NCBI RefSeq assembly: GCF_003945595.2
Contig: NW_024104162.1
Coordinates: 682,001-746,000 of the forward strand
Reading direction: 5' to 3'
DNA length: 64,000 nt
Origin: Pipra filicauda
Taxonomy: Eukaryota > Chordata > Aves > Passeriformes > Pipridae
Part shown: in pieces, positions 60,042 through 64,000 of the stretch
Layout of the letters: every line of letters begins with the position of its first letter
Numbering within the stretch: position 1 is the first letter of the stretch
Program-made: the position numbers and the translations under genes
Notes under the pieces: model-generated
Database searches by the model: none
Told to the model about the DNA's origin: nothing
Seen by the model: only the letters and a program-made list of their open reading frames with translations

Positions 60042-62422
60042 AATAACCAGACACCCTGGTAAGCATAGAGGAAAATGGTTTCCATCTCCTTGTAAAAAAA
60101 TAAAAACCCAAATTTTTTTTCCATCCTTCTGTCTGTGCCCAGATCATCACTCTGTTACTGTTCTTACAGCCCTCCAGTGAAAAGTCATTCCTCCTCTGGA
60201 AAACCTACCTTGTAAAAAGCTTAGTGGGTCTCTAAGTGTACATGGTGTATCACTTAGGCTTCCTGAAGATACATTTCCTCAGGTGACAGAGTCCCTGAGG
60301 CTCGTCAGTGAAGCTGAGTGCTGGCTGTGCCCCAGCACAGGGCAGGAGCTGAGCTGGGAGCAGATGAGCCCAAGGGTATTCAGGTAATCACAGGTAAGCT
60401 GGATGCTGAGGACCAGCTCTCCTAGGGGTCATAGCACCAGCTGTACACGCTGCTGAGAAGCAGAGGTGCAATGGGGCTGGAGCACGTGGCTGTTAGAGGC
60501 TGGCAGGGTACAGCCAGGAACCCACAGAACCAGCCTGAGTTCCGCCAGCCCGGTGCCAGCTCTGGGCAGGAGGCACAGCTGTGCTTCTGGGGGGTGAGGG
60601 CTGCACGTGGCTGGGCAACAAGCGATGGGCTGAGCCCTGGGGAGCTGAGAGGTGGACCTGGGCTTAAGGGTCACTGGAGGAAATGGTTACAGTATGTTCT
60701 CAAAGCACAGAGGAACCCCTGTAATTGATTTAAAGACATATTATCCCTACAGAGGATGTCACTAATGTCTTTAGCAGGCACAGTAAGCCTGTGAACAGAT
60801 ACTGTATGCTTCAGCAAAGAATTTCTTTAGGCAGCTTGCTCAGCTCCCTCTCATCTGTGTACTTCTGTTTGGCATGCAGGAGCCAGGCTTCTGAAGAGCT
60901 CTGTTCAATGTGGAGTTTTCTTTGTTCCAGAAGATTAAGCCCTAATGAGTCCTTAATTTTTCATTCCCCCAACTGCTATAGTTGTTTAACTATATGTATA
61001 ACTATATGTAAGGTGAGAATAATTAAAGGTAGGGAAATGCTCAAGACTTAGACACCAAGGGTTAAAATTCTTGCAGTCCCTACATAAATGATCCATAATT
61101 GAGATGAACTTTGTGTGCCATACAAAGTTCCTTCCATGTCTGAAAATAAGGATAAGGGCTGCTGGTAATACTGCTCCTTTGTTTTGTATTAAGGACCATG
61201 CATCTTGGGTTCTCCCCATAGAACAAAAATTAAAGTAGGGAAGACATAAAAATTGAAGAGGATGACCTCTTTTTAGAGAAGCTGGATGAAAAGATCAGTA
61301 CTGGTTGTGGTTTAACCTCCACATGTGAAAATCAACAGGAAAGCTTCTGAGATGACTTTGCTGAGACAGCAAACAGGCTGTGTTGACTGCAGCCTCAGCC
61401 AAGAAACTATTTAAATAAAATAAAATTCACTACTCAGAAGTTGCTCTTTCAGTCTTTCATTTGTTTTGCAAGACTTCCACAGTCTGTATGACTAGCTCGA
61501 CTTAGTAAGGAAGCTGTCTGCTTCAGTAGCTTATCTTGTTTCCACTAATTGTCCAACAGAGAATGACTTGCAGCTCTGCTGTGGGGCAGAGTTTAAGGAA
61601 CATTGCTGTAGTTTGGGTAGTGCTTAATCTGAACGCAGAGCAGACTTGCACATGAACAAAAAATACCAGTCACAAACTTTGTTTGTAACACTGGTTTTGG
61701 TTTGGATTTTTTTTTTTTTTGAATTGTAGAATTATAGACCTAATGAAGGTCATATAATTCAAGAACCGTGTGCTCCAGGTAGAGTTTAGGGATCTCTACT
61801 GGAGTAAACAAATGTGCAAGCCTCAAACCAATGCCAGATTTCAGTTCTGGCACTCGCTCCTGGGGCAGCTGCAAGCACTAATGCAGAGGGCCCAGCACTG
61901 GCAGTTTTCTGCTTGGTAGGTTGGGTTGGGAAGGTTTTTGTGGCCCAAGCCTTGAAAATGACACACATTTGTCTCAAAGTGGTCACGTTGCTGGCTCAGA
62001 CTAGTCATGCTGCTGGCTGAAGCCATGGCACTTTAACATCTTTCTTTGTGCTTTGAGGAGTGTGATTTTACTAGTCCAAGTGTAACATATCGTATTAATA
62101 TTTAGTATAGAGCAACAATTATAAATCAGTTTGAACAGTTGAAACTTGGTTCCTTTTCAAGACTTGAGACTGGTGGTATGTACTGCTGGCCTATGGAATT
62201 GCCATAATCCATTTTTTGGGCTGGTTGCCACTTAATTAATAGGATAATAAAAGGGTAAGAATTACAATCTAGACTTAGAGGTGTGATGGGGGAAGAAAAT
62301 GAGCTCTGGTTCAGTCTGTTTTCCTCTTCACCCTACCAGGCAGCCACTTAAATCCTAATAGCTGACTAGGAAGCAGGATACTTCTACATAAAACTTAATG
62401 TTGGAGGCTATATATAGGCTTT

Positions 62423-62424
<2 letters not shown>

Positions 62425-62457
<33 letters not shown>
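62425..62457. repeat. 33-base T homopolymer
   Basis: An uninterrupted run of 33 T in intron 1, preceded by a TATATATAGG stretch. It could be a reverse-oriented poly(A) tail of a retrocopy, but the sequence to its right contains no AATAAA on the minus strand and no recognisable gene, so a simple slippage-prone homopolymer is more likely. The length may be uncertain because of sequencing error. Confidence 0.9.
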
Positions 62458-62461
<4 letters not shown>

Positions 62462-64000
62462 AGAATGAGTGCTCTCTTGTTCAGTGCTGGTGTTGATTCT
62501 GCAGAACAGCTTAAATTTGGCTGGCAGATTTTCCCCAGCAGTCAGCATGTCGAGATGTATCCCGACAGCAGGACCTCGGCAGTGGGCTGACAGCAGCCCT
62601 TCCCTGCAGAGGCTCCTCCTGCCTGCAGCTGAACGGGGGCTGTGTCTGGTGTGATGGCTGCTGCTATTTTGTTGACCTTGGATTGCCATCGGGTACTTTT
62701 AGAGAAGGAAAGCAAGTTGCAGTTGGAGAGTTGAAGCTAAAATGCACGTTGAACAGTGTAAGTGGGAATGAAGGTTTGTGTTAAATCCAAACTTGAGCGT
62801 TTCTGCTTTTTCTGCTTCTTGCTGGTTCAGGACAGCATGTCTAGCCATGAGGACTTGCAGACTGTCTGAAAGTGATCACCTTATAGCATTCAAAAGAGTC
62901 CACAGCAGAGGGTGAGGAGGACTTGCATGTAATACCACCAAATTTCTTAGTTCTAATGGAAAAAAACAACAAACCAAAAGAAAAAAAAGCAAAAACAGCA
63001 GCACAAAAAAACCTCTCCAAACCCTTCACCCACTGGCTCTTCTAGATGGTACCTCTAAAGTTGTCTGTTTCTGGTTGAGCCAAAGTCCTCCCAGTTGCTG
63101 ATCTGAGGCAGGCAAGACATCCTGTGGCATGGGTTCCTGCTTCATGCCTGGGCTTCCAGAAAAAAGGTGTTTTTAGAAAGCAGAAGTCCAGTGGCTGTCA
63201 TCATGTATGAGTCAGCTGTGCAGGGACTTTGATCTCCAAAGCACACATCTCCTACCGGGAACAGGGGAACAGTGCGCTCTGGCACGCCTGTAAGTGCATC
63301 TTGCAGATGTTAACATAAGCACTGTGACGTGAATAAAGCAAATTATGCAGATGACTACGCTTTCTCCAAAAAAGGTTATGTTGAATCTGTCTACAATGAT
63401 GCTGTAAAGAGTAGGTTCAGCCCATTAAATTATCTTGGCGGATGAGGTGTGACAGCTCAGTTCCTCTGAGCCCCGGGAAGGTGGGACCTGTGTGGAGAGG
63501 GCTCCTTTAATCTGCAGAAACTCAGAGTAAACACTCTCTCCATTTCAGCAGAAAGCAGGCAGTTTGTTCCCATCCACCTAACTCAATGAAGCTGAAAGCC
63601 AAATGCAGCTGGGAGTGGTAGAGGTGAATTGTCAAGGGGCCAGGCTGCTGCCCTGTGGTTCTGAAACGCTGACCACAAGTGTGCATCTCTATGTTGTAAA
63701 TTTAGTATGAGCTTCAGAGAAGCAATTGAGAAACATGGCTTTGAAGGCTCTGTACGAGAAATAAGTATGCTTAAAAGTAATTTTCCTAGTAGGAAAGCAG
63801 TGGTGCAAGTCTGCTTTTTATGTAATCCATTTTCCAGCCTGGAATGGCCAGAAAGTGTCTTGAAGTAAACCAGGAAATAGGGGGGAATTCAGTGGAAAGC
63901 CAGCTGAGCTGGGGTACACAGCAATGCCTGCAGTAATGATTGTTGGTCTTAAGTGTCATTGGAAACATTTTTTTCCACCTTGGCGGTATTGCACTAGCAA

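Larger units (their letters stand above)
43586..64000 (+). other. FLNB: FLNB intron 1 (5' part)
   Basis: At least 20.4 kb of intron 1. No open frame here carries the expected exon 2 sequence (the KLILGL region of CH1 that follows in all filamins), so exon 2 lies beyond the window. The content is mostly unique non-coding DNA with A/T runs (for example 45302-45311 and 47600-47611). It also holds a solo LTR at 55927-56469, a CpG-rich segment at 58501-58920 and T runs at 60026-60041 and 62425-62457. I saw no nested gene or structured RNA. Confidence 0.85.

Noticed and set aside
61729..61800. Possible reverse CR1 3' end (GAATTGTAGAATTATAGACC)
   Set aside because: Only the octamer-like start resembles CR1; the following sequence does not align with the CR1 3'UTR.

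Overview
This window is vertebrate nuclear DNA, and it looks avian and passerine. The evidence is three CR1 LINE copies with typical bird 3' ends, plus a tRNA-Ile-derived SINE with a CR1-type tail. That SINE matches my memory of TguSINE1, a family known from songbirds. There are no operons, ribosome-binding sites or dense gene arrays. Most open frames longer than 60 codons are chance frames in non-coding DNA.

The only protein-coding sequence I can support is the first coding exon of filamin B (FLNB), plus strand, 43237-43585. It sits in a large CpG island (about 42400-43650) and ends at a clean phase-1 splice donor. It encodes an N-terminal extension and most of the first calponin-homology (CH1) half of the actin-binding domain. 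Everything from 43586 to the window end (more than 20.4 kb) is the 5' part of FLNB intron 1. No exon 2 sequence was recognised.

Layout. 1-245: an AT-rich stretch with a polyadenylation signal, possibly the 3' end of an upstream gene (SLMAP would be expected from vertebrate synteny; unproven). 246-42399: intergenic DNA upstream of FLNB, holding CR1 copies at 7655-7882 (+), 18379-18455 (-) and 32165-32960 (+, interrupted by the SINE at 32487-32602), a small CpG-rich patch at 3870-4110, a strong CTCF-like motif at 33099-33117 and a GC-rich 22-bp minisatellite at 33166-33409. 42400-43650: FLNB promoter island, 5'UTR and exon 1. 43586-64000: intron 1, with a solo LTR in reverse orientation at 55927-56469, an internal CpG-island-like segment at 58501-58920 and a 33-base T run at 62425-62457.

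The functional reading is a long regulatory interval in front of FLNB, a possible insulator about 10 kb upstream, the CpG-island promoter, and a large first intron with one possible internal regulatory element. I found no evidence of a new multi-gene system. The points most worth checking are the two possible FLNB start codons, the intronic CpG cluster, the CTCF-like site beside the minisatellite, and a long imperfect hairpin at 34863-34929.
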